Of a stretch of DNA of 6,408 nucleotides, positions 1-5,711 are shown piece by piece. The stretch is from Sphingomonadales bacterium (lineage in GTDB: Bacteria; Pseudomonadota; Alphaproteobacteria; Sphingomonadales; Sphingomonadaceae): the NCBI GenBank assembly GCA_017302775.1, contig JAFLDC010000162.1, forward strand, positions 1 to 6,408, in the 5' to 3' direction. Position 1 is the stretch's first letter. The number at the start of each line of letters is the position of its first letter. The translations under genes were made by a program, and so were the position numbers. Below the pieces are notes generated by a model that did not search any database, was not told the origin of the DNA, and saw only the letters and a program-made list of their open reading frames with translations.

Positions 1-350
1 TGCATCGCCGCAGGATGGCGCAGGGCAATCCGCGCGTCCTGTCCAAGGATATGGGCGCCAAGCGCGCTGCGCGCCGCCGCATTGGCGTCGACAATACGGG
101 ACGATTCCAACAGGATCAAAGGTTGCCCAAGCGGTTCGATTGTCTCGTGAACGGCATCGCGCGAGACCTCGGTCGCATCCTGACGTTCAACCTTTTGTTC
201 CGGTTCCGGCTGACTGAGCCACAGCGAGCCCAGCCACAGCACCAGGACGGCTATCGCGAGGAGCCAATCCGCTCCAGCAAACACCATCCCTGCCGCTGTG
301 GCGACAGCTAGGGCCAGACCAGGCAGCGGGAAGTTGGATTTTATAGGCAT
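1..350 (-). CDS. PhoR-like sensor histidine kinase, N-terminal part (partial, runs off left edge)
   Basis: Reading leftward from an ATG at 350-348, the frame stays open to base 1 (116 codons). Residues about 9-46 are two closely spaced hydrophobic segments (LALAVATAAGMVF and LLAIAVLVLWLGSLWL), typical of a membrane anchor with almost no periplasmic loop. A charged linker follows (PEPEQKVERQ), then a PAS-like stretch (LGQPLILLESSRIVDANAAA, then ALGAHILGQDARIALRHPAA). This order of short two-helix anchor, linker and PAS matches PhoR-type phosphate-sensing kinases of alphaproteobacteria, which autophosphorylate on a histidine and pass the phosphate to PhoB. The HisKA and ATPase domains that would prove kinase identity lie outside the window, so the PhoR assignment rests on recognition of the N-terminus. 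No good ribosome binding site precedes the ATG; an in-frame GTG two codons upstream (356-354) is an alternative start. Confidence 0.66.
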   Translation of the reverse strand, partial: MPIKSNFPLPGLALAVATAAGMVFAGADWLLAIAVLVLWLGSLWLSQPEPEQKVERQDATEVSRDAVHETIEPLGQPLILLESSRIVDANAAARSALGAHILGQDARIALRHPAAM

Positions 351-360
351 CGACACCCAA

Positions 361-389
361 TCAATAGAGTGCGGCGCGCTGCCTGCCAA
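361..389 (-). promoter_or_regulatory. Candidate sigma-70 promoter of the sensor kinase gene
   Basis: On the minus strand a -35-like TTGGCA (389-384, one mismatch to TTGACA) is followed after exactly 17 bases by TATTGA (366-361, a weak -10). A transcript starting 5-8 bases further on would begin within a few bases of the GTG/ATG start at 356/350, so the mRNA would be nearly leaderless. That fits the lack of a Shine-Dalgarno sequence. The -10 match is poor, so this is a suggestion from spacing and position. Confidence 0.33.
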
Positions 390-462
390 ATGTTACCAGG
401 GTGTGACAGGAAAGCCTGCAAGCCAAGTGACGCCAATACGCTGCAAGGCCGCGTTGACCGGT

Positions 463-537
463 TGGTGACCCCTACGGGAATCGAACCCGTGTTTCAGCCG
501 TGAAAGGGCCGCGTCCTGACCGCTAGACGAAGGGGCC
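463..537 (-). tRNA. tRNA-Glu (anticodon UUC)
   Basis: Read on the minus strand, a complete cloverleaf can be drawn. The acceptor stem GGCCCCT (537-531) pairs with AGGGGTC (473-467), with one G-U pair, followed by discriminator A (466) and an encoded CCA (465-463). The anticodon stem CGGCC/GGCTG encloses the loop CTTTCAC, giving anticodon UUC. The T arm carries ACGGGTTCGATTCCCGT with the TTCGA loop. The start TTCGTCTAGCGG of the D arm and the whole layout match bacterial tRNA-Glu. The gene lies between recJ and the sensor kinase gene on the same strand, with its own likely promoter just upstream. Confidence 0.97.
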
Positions 538-566
538 GCACCGGCTACGCAGTGGGCAGGCCCGCG

Positions 567-595
567 CCTTTAGGCAACGCGGGCAGGGGGGTCAA
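567..595 (-). promoter_or_regulatory. Likely sigma-70 promoter of tRNA-Glu
   Basis: On the minus strand TTGACC (595-590, one mismatch to the -35 consensus) is followed after exactly 17 bases by TAAAGG (572-567, a partial -10). The tRNA 5' end is 29 bases beyond the -10, leaving a leader of about 22 bases, usual for a tRNA precursor. The bases right after the -10 are CGCGGGCC, a GC-rich discriminator of the kind found at stable-RNA promoters under stringent (ppGpp) control in proteobacteria; control here is inferred. It begins only about 20 bases past the recJ stop codon. Confidence 0.5.
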
Positions 596-616
596 GAGGG
601 CAAAGGAAAGAATGTT

Positions 617-2401
617 TCAATCGACGAAGGCGGCGTCTTCGATGTGCAGCTCTGCCTGGGGGCGGCTTGCCCAGTCATCGATGCGTGCCCGCCCTGCCAG
701 CCATATCTTGCGTTGTGATGTAGCGTGAAGCAGCGCCTGACCCATATCCGAACCGGCTGAGCGAAAAGCGATTCCCTTGAAGCTTGCGCCGTCTTCACCC
801 CGCGCGATCACGCGAACGTGATCCGTCCCGACGGTATCCGACTTTACCAGCCGCACCGGGCCAACCGCGACGCGCGGTCCCGGCCACCCCATCCCATAGG
901 GCCCCGCATTCTCCAGTTTTTCGACCAGCTCCGGTGTCAATCCACCCGGGGCAACGGCAAGGTCAAGCAGCATCGCCTGGTTCGCCATTGCCGCGGTTAC
1001 CGCGGTCCCCAGCCGGACATCAAGCCATTCGCCAAGGGCTGCGAGCTTGTCTTCGGATACGGTCAACCCTGCAGCCATGGCGTGCCCGCCGCCGGCGACC
1101 AGCAAGCCTTGATCCCGCGCGGCGATGATCGCGGCACCAAGATCGACCCCGGCAATCGATCGGCCCGAACCTTTTCCATTTCCGGCATCGTCCGCATCGA
1201 GGGCAACCACCAGTGTGGGCTTGCCGGTCTTCTCCTTGATTCGCCCCGCAACGATACCGATCACACCGGGATGCCAGCCGCGCCCGGCCAAAATCAGAAC
1301 CGATCGGTTATGCTGGGCATCGATCTGGGCCTCCGCCGCTTCTTGAACCATCGCCTCGATTGCTCGGCGTTCGTCATTCAGGGCAGAGAGCTGAGCAGCG
1401 ATGGCTGCGGCTTCGGCCGGATCGGGTGTGGTAAGCAGACGCACCCCCAGGGTTGATTCGCCTACGCGGCCCCCCGCATTGATCCGGGGACCAAGCGCAA
1501 AACCAAGATCGCTGCAGGTCGGGGCACGGCTTAACCTGCTGGCATCGATCAGTGCTGCCATCCCCACACCCTCTCGCCGAGCCATGATCTTCAGCCCCTG
1601 CGCGACGAACGCCCGGTTGAGCCCGTGCAAAGCCGCCACATCGGCGACGGTCCCCAGGGCGACGAGATCGAGCAAGGCGAACAGATCGGGTTCCGCTCGA
1701 TCGCTGAAGTAGCCCTGTTGCCGCAGGGTTCGCACCGTTGCGATAGCGAGCAGAAATGCCACACCAACGGCTGCCAGATGACCGTGAGCGGCCGCCTCGT
1801 CGGTTTCATCAAGGCGGTTAGGGTTTACCAGCGCAAGCGCTGCTGGCAGCTCTGCGGAGCACTTGTGATGGTCAACCACCACAACGTCGACGCCGGCTTC
1901 ACGTGCCATGTCCAGCGCTTCAAAGGCCATAGCCCCGCAGTCGACGGTCACGATCAGGGTGGATCCGGCCTCGGCGAGTTTGACCAGGGCAGCCCCGGAA
2001 GGGCCGTAACCTTCCAGCAGGCGATCGGGTATGTAGTAGTGGGCATCCAAGCCAAGCTTGCGGAGCAACCGGATGAGCAGGGCGGCGCTGGTCGCTCCGT
2101 CGACATCATAGTCCCCATAGATTGTCACGTGCTCTTGCGCGATGACCGCCTGGGCGATGCGCGCTGCGGCCCTGTCCATGTCCTGGAACAGCGAGGGATC
2201 GGGCAGGAAATTGCGCAGCACGGGGTTACGGTGGCGCTCCAGATCATCCGGCGAAACCCCTCGCGACAGCAGCAGTTGGGATACAATATCGTGTTCGAGT
2301 CCGCCTACGCCGCCCAAATCCATGTTTCCACCGCGCCAACGCCACAAGCGCCCGGAAAGGGAGCGATCAAGACCGAGGACAGAGCGTGCTGATACAGACA
2401 T
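617..2401 (-). CDS. recJ: Single-stranded-DNA-specific exonuclease RecJ
   Basis: RecJ degrades single-stranded DNA 5' to 3' in the cytoplasm and acts in recombinational repair (RecFOR route), mismatch repair and base-excision repair, using Mn/Mg ions bound by DHH-family motifs. The 594-residue product is of normal length for the family, and its motifs are in order: GDYDVDGATSA at 96-106 (motif I, D97/D99/D101), VDCG around D154, DHH at 177-179, ALGTVADV around D254, and PRINAGGR at 305-312. The DHHA1 part follows: GWHPGVIGIVAGRI at 375-388, GSGRS at 411-415 and GGGHAMAAG at 437-445. A C-terminal OB-fold-like region fills about 475-594. All metal-binding residues I can identify are intact. The N-terminus (SVLGLDRSLSGRLWRWRG) looks like other alphaproteobacterial RecJ, supporting the ATG at 2401-2399, though the ribosome binding site is weak. 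It is divergent from the flavodoxin-family gene, with 120 bases between. Confidence 0.97.
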   Translation of the reverse strand: MSVSARSVLGLDRSLSGRLWRWRGGNMDLGGVGGLEHDIVSQLLLSRGVSPDDLERHRNPVLRNFLPDPSLFQDMDRAAARIAQAVIAQEHVTIYGDYDVDGATSAALLIRLLRKLGLDAHYYIPDRLLEGYGPSGAALVKLAEAGSTLIVTVDCGAMAFEALDMAREAGVDVVVVDHHKCSAELPAALALVNPNRLDETDEAAAHGHLAAVGVAFLLAIATVRTLRQQGYFSDRAEPDLFALLDLVALGTVADVAALHGLNRAFVAQGLKIMARREGVGMAALIDASRLSRAPTCSDLGFALGPRINAGGRVGESTLGVRLLTTPDPAEAAAIAAQLSALNDERRAIEAMVQEAAEAQIDAQHNRSVLILAGRGWHPGVIGIVAGRIKEKTGKPTLVVALDADDAGNGKGSGRSIAGVDLGAAIIAARDQGLLVAGGGHAMAAGLTVSEDKLAALGEWLDVRLGTAVTAAMANQAMLLDLAVAPGGLTPELVEKLENAGPYGMGWPGPRVAVGPVRLVKSDTVGTDHVRVIARGEDGASFKGIAFRSAGSDMGQALLHATSQRKIWLAGRARIDDWASRPQAELHIEDAAFVD

Positions 2402-2521
2402 ACCGACTGGTTAGCCGACCGGCATTGACCGGGGAAGGGCTTGGCGGCAGAGAGTTTGCACATCGCCTCTTGGTGCACAGGCAATTGTGCCGGGACGCCA
2501 TGTAAGACGAAAGGCAACCCA

Positions 2522-2995
2522 ATGCTGCTGATTGTCTGGCACAGCCGCACCGGCGCCAGCGAGGCCTTGGCCCGGGCTGCCGCCAGCGCATCTGGGGCCA
2601 CTGCGCGCATCATTATGGCGGATGCGGTTGCCCCTTCTGATTTCCTTGCGGCAGCCGGCTATTTGTTTGTCTGCCCGGAAAACCTCGGCAGCATGAGCGG
2701 CGTTATGAAGGACATGTTCGATCGCAACTATTACCCGCTACTCGGGCAGATCGAGGGTCGTTCATATGCCACCATCATTGCCGCAGGCAGCGACGGTCGT
2801 GGTGCTCAGGCCCAGATCGACCGGATCGTAACTGGCTGGCGGCTTAGGCGGATCGCGGAGCCGATGATCGTCAACCTTTCGGCCCAGACGCCTGAAGCGA
2901 TCCTTGCCCCCAAATGTGTTCCTGCTGCCGCGCTTGACCGCGCAGGCGAACTTGCGGCCGCATTTGCCACCGGGCTTGAACAGGGGATTTTTTGA
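2522..2995 (+). CDS. Flavodoxin-family protein (FMN-binding fold)
   Basis: The 157-residue product looks like a small cytoplasmic flavodoxin-fold protein that would bind FMN and take part in electron transfer or NAD(P)H-dependent reduction; partner and substrate cannot be read from the sequence. It opens with a hydrophobic beta strand (LLIVWHS) running into SRTGASE (8-14), where the flavodoxin phosphate-binding loop lies. PENLGSMSGVMKDMFDR (52-68) corresponds to the loop contacting the flavin ring in flavodoxin/WrbA-like proteins, and YATIIAAGSDGRGAQAQ (82-98) is the third strand and loop. I chose the ATG at 2522 because AAAGG (2510-2514) lies seven bases before it and the protein fold begins there. 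The frame is open further upstream to an ATG at 2441, but that extension would put 27 unrelated residues before the first strand. It is the first of three plus-strand genes, 158 bases ahead of the next. Confidence 0.85.
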   Translation: MLLIVWHSRTGASEALARAAASASGATARIIMADAVAPSDFLAAAGYLFVCPENLGSMSGVMKDMFDRNYYPLLGQIEGRSYATIIAAGSDGRGAQAQIDRIVTGWRLRRIAEPMIVNLSAQTPEAILAPKCVPAAALDRAGELAAAFATGLEQGIF

Positions 2996-3055
2996 AACCC
3001 ACAAACCGCGTTAAATCCGTATTGGATGCAATTGCTTCGCGGGGACTCGACTAAT

Positions 3056-3084
3056 CACTTGAAAAAGTGCCACACGCGAGTGCC
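3056..3084 (+). repeat. Direct repeat AGTGCC and two small hairpins in the 2996-3153 gap
   Basis: The gap before the unrecognised gene contains CACTT-GAAA-AAGTG (3056-3069) and CAC-GCGA-GTG (3073-3082), two short perfect stems whose four-base loops both fit the GNRA pattern. The same bases hold a direct repeat AGTGCC (3066-3071 and 3079-3084) with 13-base periodicity. It may be a protein-binding site near the promoter of the downstream gene, or a small structured leader. A TTGAAA (3059-3064) and TAGAGT (3085-3090) also occur, but the 20-base spacing is too long for a normal promoter. Confidence 0.28.
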
Positions 3085-3153
3085 TAGAGTTGATGATCGG
3101 GAGTTAACGTCATCGCCCAGTCTGCTGGAACTGCTGCGACTAAGGCAAGTCCC

Positions 3154-3870
3154 GTGCTTTCGCTTGTTTTTTCCGATGGACAGCGCCCCCGGCTGGACAG
3201 CCTGGTTAGTTTGGCCGGTCGAACGCGTGGACCGGTTCCCTTCGCGCTGAGCCATATCCCCGGTGAGGAGGAAAACTGGGTTGAACTGCTGGCATCAGGC
3301 CTGACATTTGATTGCAGCGGCCTTGCCCCGGACGCACCGGCTGCCATGCCAGGTAAAGGGGCCTTGCTCGGCCTGCACGAGATTCCGCCGGGCGAGGCTA
3401 TTGCGCTTGAACCTTCGCCGCACCTTGCCGAAGGACGCGGCTTGCTGCCGGTGGTACGCGCGCTTGTCGGCCTTGGTAGTCAGATCGGCGAATTGCCGGG
3501 CTTTCAGGCTGCGTTCTGGCAACCGGCGCAATGCTGGATGGCGGCCAAATATTTCCGCGGTATCGCGGCAGAATGGCTGGCCGGCGGGGCTTTCCCGGGA
3601 CTGGGGCTCGTCTCGTTGCAGCGCGAGCGGGATGGTGCGATGATTTCCGTCGGGCTTGACTACCTGATCGATCAGGAAATCTACTTCGCGGCCAACCGCC
3701 GGCTTGAGCCGGCTTCAGCGGCGCGCATTGCGGTGCGACTGATTCATAGTCTGGTCGCAAGTGGGCCGCTGAAATCCGCATCAGAATTCGTCGGACCTGA
3801 GGGCGAGGTGCTGTTGGTAGAGCCGATCCATCTCGGAAGGCGGCTCAAGGTATCCTTGATGCGAACATAG
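3154..3870 (+). CDS. Hypothetical protein, 238 aa, possibly DUF4261-like
   Basis: I do not recognise this protein with certainty. The start is a GTG (3154-3156) with TAAGG (3141-3145) eight bases upstream; the nearby ATG at 3176 is out of frame. There is no signal peptide or membrane helix, so it should be cytoplasmic. The N-terminus is strand-like (LSLVFS). The middle has the striking block GFQAAFWQPAQCW (116-128), then KYFRGIAAEWL (132-142) and the hydrophobic GLGLVSLQ (149-156). The C-terminal part has SVGLDYLIDQEIYF (165-178) followed by a helix (ASAARIAVRLIHSLVASG). This sequence of features, with a W-P-A block, a dimly conserved L/V-rich strand and then an E-I strand, reminds me of DUF4261 proteins; that is a guess needing a profile search. 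Codon use is like its neighbours. The AHH nuclease gene follows after 43 bases on the same strand, so the two are probably co-transcribed. Confidence 0.75.
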   Translation: MLSLVFSDGQRPRLDSLVSLAGRTRGPVPFALSHIPGEEENWVELLASGLTFDCSGLAPDAPAAMPGKGALLGLHEIPPGEAIALEPSPHLAEGRGLLPVVRALVGLGSQIGELPGFQAAFWQPAQCWMAAKYFRGIAAEWLAGGAFPGLGLVSLQRERDGAMISVGLDYLIDQEIYFAANRRLEPASAARIAVRLIHSLVASGPLKSASEFVGPEGEVLLVEPIHLGRRLKVSLMRT

Positions 3871-3913
3871 GTACGGTTCAGTTTTGGGAGCAAACGGTGT
3901 TTCTGGGCTAGTT

Positions 3914-4459
3914 ATGGCTATACGCAGTCTGGGTCCGGCGGGTATCGGCAGCCGTCGGCAAATTGCCTTTCGAGGTGTCAATCGGCCCAATGCTCTGGAC
4001 TACAATCCCGGTTTGCAACGCCACCATCTGCTTCCGTTGCAGTTGTTAAGCCGGGCAAGTTTGCGGCCCCTGCTGCGCGAAGTGGGCCGGCATCGGCTGA
4101 ACTTTGACGATTTCCGATACAACGGCCTGCTGCTTCCGGCGCGAGACGATGCGGTGGTCGCATACGGCTTGCCGCTGCATCGTGGGCCGCACCGTGCATA
4201 CAATGCCATGGTGATCGAACGGGTTGGCCAGATCGAGGCGGGCTGGGCTGCGGCAAGGGTGCGCCGACCACACACCGCCACAGAGGATGCGGTACAACGG
4301 CTCACCCTGCTGCAACGCGCGTTGCGTAGACGGTTGCTTGACCAGCGCCGACCGATCCAACTCAATCGCCGCGATCCGCTGCGCCGCAATGTCGACTTTG
4401 CCGAGCTTGATGCGATGGCCGACCTGTTATGGCCAGCCACCGCACTGCCTGAACTCTAG
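3914..4459 (+). CDS. AHH-domain nuclease (HNH/Endo VII superfamily), stand-alone
   Basis: The 181-residue product resembles AHH-family proteins, predicted metal-dependent nucleases with the His-Me (HNH/Endo VII) finger. The family signature is visible: LQRHHLLPLQLL (34-45) holds the paired histidines H37-H38, with R where the family name has A. FDDFRYNGLLLP (64-75) gives the conserved N70 and LP, and GLPLHRGPHRAYNAMV (85-100) gives H89, H93 and the Y-N pair. The arginine-rich C-terminal helices (about 117-150) may bind nucleic acid. No signal peptide, PAAR, Rhs/YD or other export module is attached, so it should act inside the cell. I chose the ATG at 3914; a TTG at 3884 in frame would add ten residues and lie 13 bases after the upstream stop. 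Neither start has a good ribosome binding site, which suggests translational coupling to the preceding gene. Its TAG stop overlaps that of the convergent nitronate monooxygenase gene. Confidence 0.82.
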   Translation: MAIRSLGPAGIGSRRQIAFRGVNRPNALDYNPGLQRHHLLPLQLLSRASLRPLLREVGRHRLNFDDFRYNGLLLPARDDAVVAYGLPLHRGPHRAYNAMVIERVGQIEAGWAAARVRRPHTATEDAVQRLTLLQRALRRRLLDQRRPIQLNRRDPLRRNVDFAELDAMADLLWPATALPEL

Positions 4460-5436
4460 CCTGGCGTCATACGTGCCTTGGCTGCCAGTTCGGCGCGGGC
4501 CTGATTATATTCAGCCTCCAGCTTGTCGACTCGCTGTGCCACCGTTTCGACTGCCTTGACCGCACCGATCCCCTGACCAGAGCCCCAGATATCCTTCCAC
4601 GCTTTGGCTTCGGTATTGCCGCCGGAACCAAAGTTCATTACTGAGGGATCGCTGACCGGGAGGTTGTCGGGATCAAGCCCCGCCGCCACGATCGATGGAC
4701 GCAGGTAATTCCCGTGAACGCCGGTAAACAGGTTGGAATAGACGATATCAGAGGCCTGCCCGGCGACGATGGCATCTTTGTAACCTTGCTGGGCATTGGC
4801 TTCCTCAGTCGCAATCCAGGCACTGCCGATGTAAGCGAAATCGGCGCCCATCGCCTGGGCGGCGAGGATAGAGCGACCGCAGGCGATCGATCCGGACAGG
4901 GCCACCGGCCCATCGAACCATTCACGAATTTCCTGCATCAAAGCAAAAGGAGAGAGAACCCCGGCGTGGCCACCGGCACCTGCTGCAACCGGGATCAGCC
5001 CTGATGCGCCTTTCTCGATTGCTTTGCGCGCGAACCGGTCATTAATCACGTCATGCAGCACCATCCCGCCCCAGCCGCGAACCGCCAAGTTTAGGTCCTC
5101 GCGCGCGCCCAGGGACGTGATCACCAGCGGTACCTGCCACTTGGCGCAAACCTCCATGTCCTCTTCCAGGCGGTTGTTGGACTTGTGGACGATCTGGTTG
5201 ACCGCAAAGGGCGCCGCCGGCCGATCGGGATTGTCCCGATTGTGCGCCGCCAGTTCCTCGGTGATCTGGTGAAGCCATTCGTCCAGCACACCCGAAGGCC
5301 GCGCGTTTAGTGCCGGAAAGCTGCCAATCACCCCCGCTTTGCACTGCGCGATGACCAACTCCGGCCCGGAGATGATGAACAGCGGAGAGCCGATGACAGG
5401 CAGGCGAAGGCGATCGAACGGAGCGGTAAGCGGCAT
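4456..5436 (-). CDS. Nitronate monooxygenase (2-nitropropane dioxygenase family)
   Basis: This FMN-dependent cytoplasmic enzyme oxidises alkyl nitronates such as propionate-3-nitronate to carbonyl compounds, releasing nitrite, a detoxification step. The 326 residues form a TIM-barrel of normal family length. The N-terminus LRLPVIGSPLFIISGPEL (10-27) is the first strand with its FMN-contacting loop, and AGVIGSFPALNAR (34-46) follows. GAGGHAG (153-159) carries the catalytic-base histidine H157, ALSGSIACGRS (179-189) and AYIGSAWIATEEA (201-213) form the phosphate-binding end of the barrel, and DIWGSGQGIG (282-291) is typical of the group near the C-terminus. FabK-type enoyl-ACP reductases share this fold, but the overall pattern fits nitronate monooxygenase better; the true substrate is unknown. 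The ATG at 5436-5434 has AGGGA ten bases upstream. The gene is convergent with the AHH nuclease gene, their stops overlapping by four bases, leaving no room for a terminator between them. Confidence 0.92.
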   Translation of the reverse strand: MPLTAPFDRLRLPVIGSPLFIISGPELVIAQCKAGVIGSFPALNARPSGVLDEWLHQITEELAAHNRDNPDRPAAPFAVNQIVHKSNNRLEEDMEVCAKWQVPLVITSLGAREDLNLAVRGWGGMVLHDVINDRFARKAIEKGASGLIPVAAGAGGHAGVLSPFALMQEIREWFDGPVALSGSIACGRSILAAQAMGADFAYIGSAWIATEEANAQQGYKDAIVAGQASDIVYSNLFTGVHGNYLRPSIVAAGLDPDNLPVSDPSVMNFGSGGNTEAKAWKDIWGSGQGIGAVKAVETVAQRVDKLEAEYNQARAELAAKARMTPG

Positions 5437-5469
5437 CTCTCTGAGGTCCCTGTTGCGGTTGTTTCAGTT

Positions 5470-5498
5470 TTCTTATGAGACTTGTCTGACGCTGTCGA
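5470..5498 (-). promoter_or_regulatory. Weak promoter candidate for the nitronate monooxygenase gene
   Basis: On the minus strand TCGACA (5498-5493, one mismatch to TTGACA) is separated by 17 bases from TAAGAA (5475-5470), about 35 bases before the start codon. The -10 agreement is poor. It is the best-placed candidate I found in the gap; there is no other support. Confidence 0.25.
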
Positions 5499-5532
5499 GG
5501 GGCGAAACTTGACACACTTCACAGGGTTCACG

Positions 5533-5548
5533 GCGGCAGAAAAGCCGC
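5533..5548. other. Short GC hairpin in the gap upstream of nitronate monooxygenase
   Basis: GCGGC (5533-5537) and GCCGC (5544-5548) are a perfect 5-base inverted repeat around AGAAAA. On the minus strand the T-rich stretch is the loop itself and no T run follows the stem, so it does not look like an intrinsic terminator on either strand. It could be an operator or chance; nothing else in 5437-5711 looks like a gene. Confidence 0.25.
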
Positions 5549-5658
5549 ACGTTGCCACACATGACAGCAAGGCGCGGATTGGCGTATCCTGCGCAAAGAC
5601 AATGCAAAGGTAGGGGGCTTTCCATTTTTCGATACCTACCAGAACCTAGCATCGTAGG

Positions 5659-5675
5659 AAAACGGCGACGCGCCG
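5659..5675 (-). terminator. Likely intrinsic terminator of the alcohol dehydrogenase gene
   Basis: Read on the minus strand, CGGCG-CGT-CGCCG (5675-5663) forms a five-pair, all G-C stem with a three-base loop, immediately followed by TTTT (5662-5659) and CC. It begins 36 bases after the stop codon of the alcohol dehydrogenase gene, the expected place. The stem is short, so termination may be partial. Confidence 0.52.
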
Positions 5676-5711
5676 ATGCGGGGTGGCACCGCTGACGATT
5701 TTTGTCACAGG

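Noticed and set aside
15..311. Plus-strand open frame of 98 codons at the left edge
   Set aside because: The minus strand here encodes a coherent two-helix anchor plus PAS-like region; the plus-strand product is compositionally biased and unrecognisable.
560..584. Seven-base inverted repeat GCCCGCG/CGCGGGC between recJ and the tRNA as a recJ terminator
   Set aside because: No T run follows on either strand, and the bases coincide with a better-supported promoter for the tRNA.
1625..2392. Long open frame (255 codons) on the plus strand inside recJ; a similar one at 818-1456
   Set aside because: They lie antisense to a clearly real recJ, have no recognisable domains, and are expected by-products of GC-rich third codon positions.
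2425..2430. TTGACC on the plus strand ahead of the flavodoxin-family gene
   Set aside because: The bases at the expected -10 position (CAGAGA) match only two of six consensus positions, so I could not support a promoter.
3026..3250. Small plus-strand open frame overlapping the start of the unrecognised 238-aa gene
   Set aside because: It runs out of frame into the coding region of the better-supported gene, has no ribosome binding site that stands out, and no recognisable content.
4000..4440. Open frame (146 codons) on the minus strand antisense to the AHH nuclease gene
   Set aside because: Its product is a low-complexity R/S-rich sequence without domains, while the plus-strand frame shows family motifs.
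5509..5514. Perfect TTGACA on the plus strand in the 5437-5711 gap
   Set aside because: There is no -10-like sequence at a normal distance (GGCGGC is there instead) and no plus-strand gene downstream.
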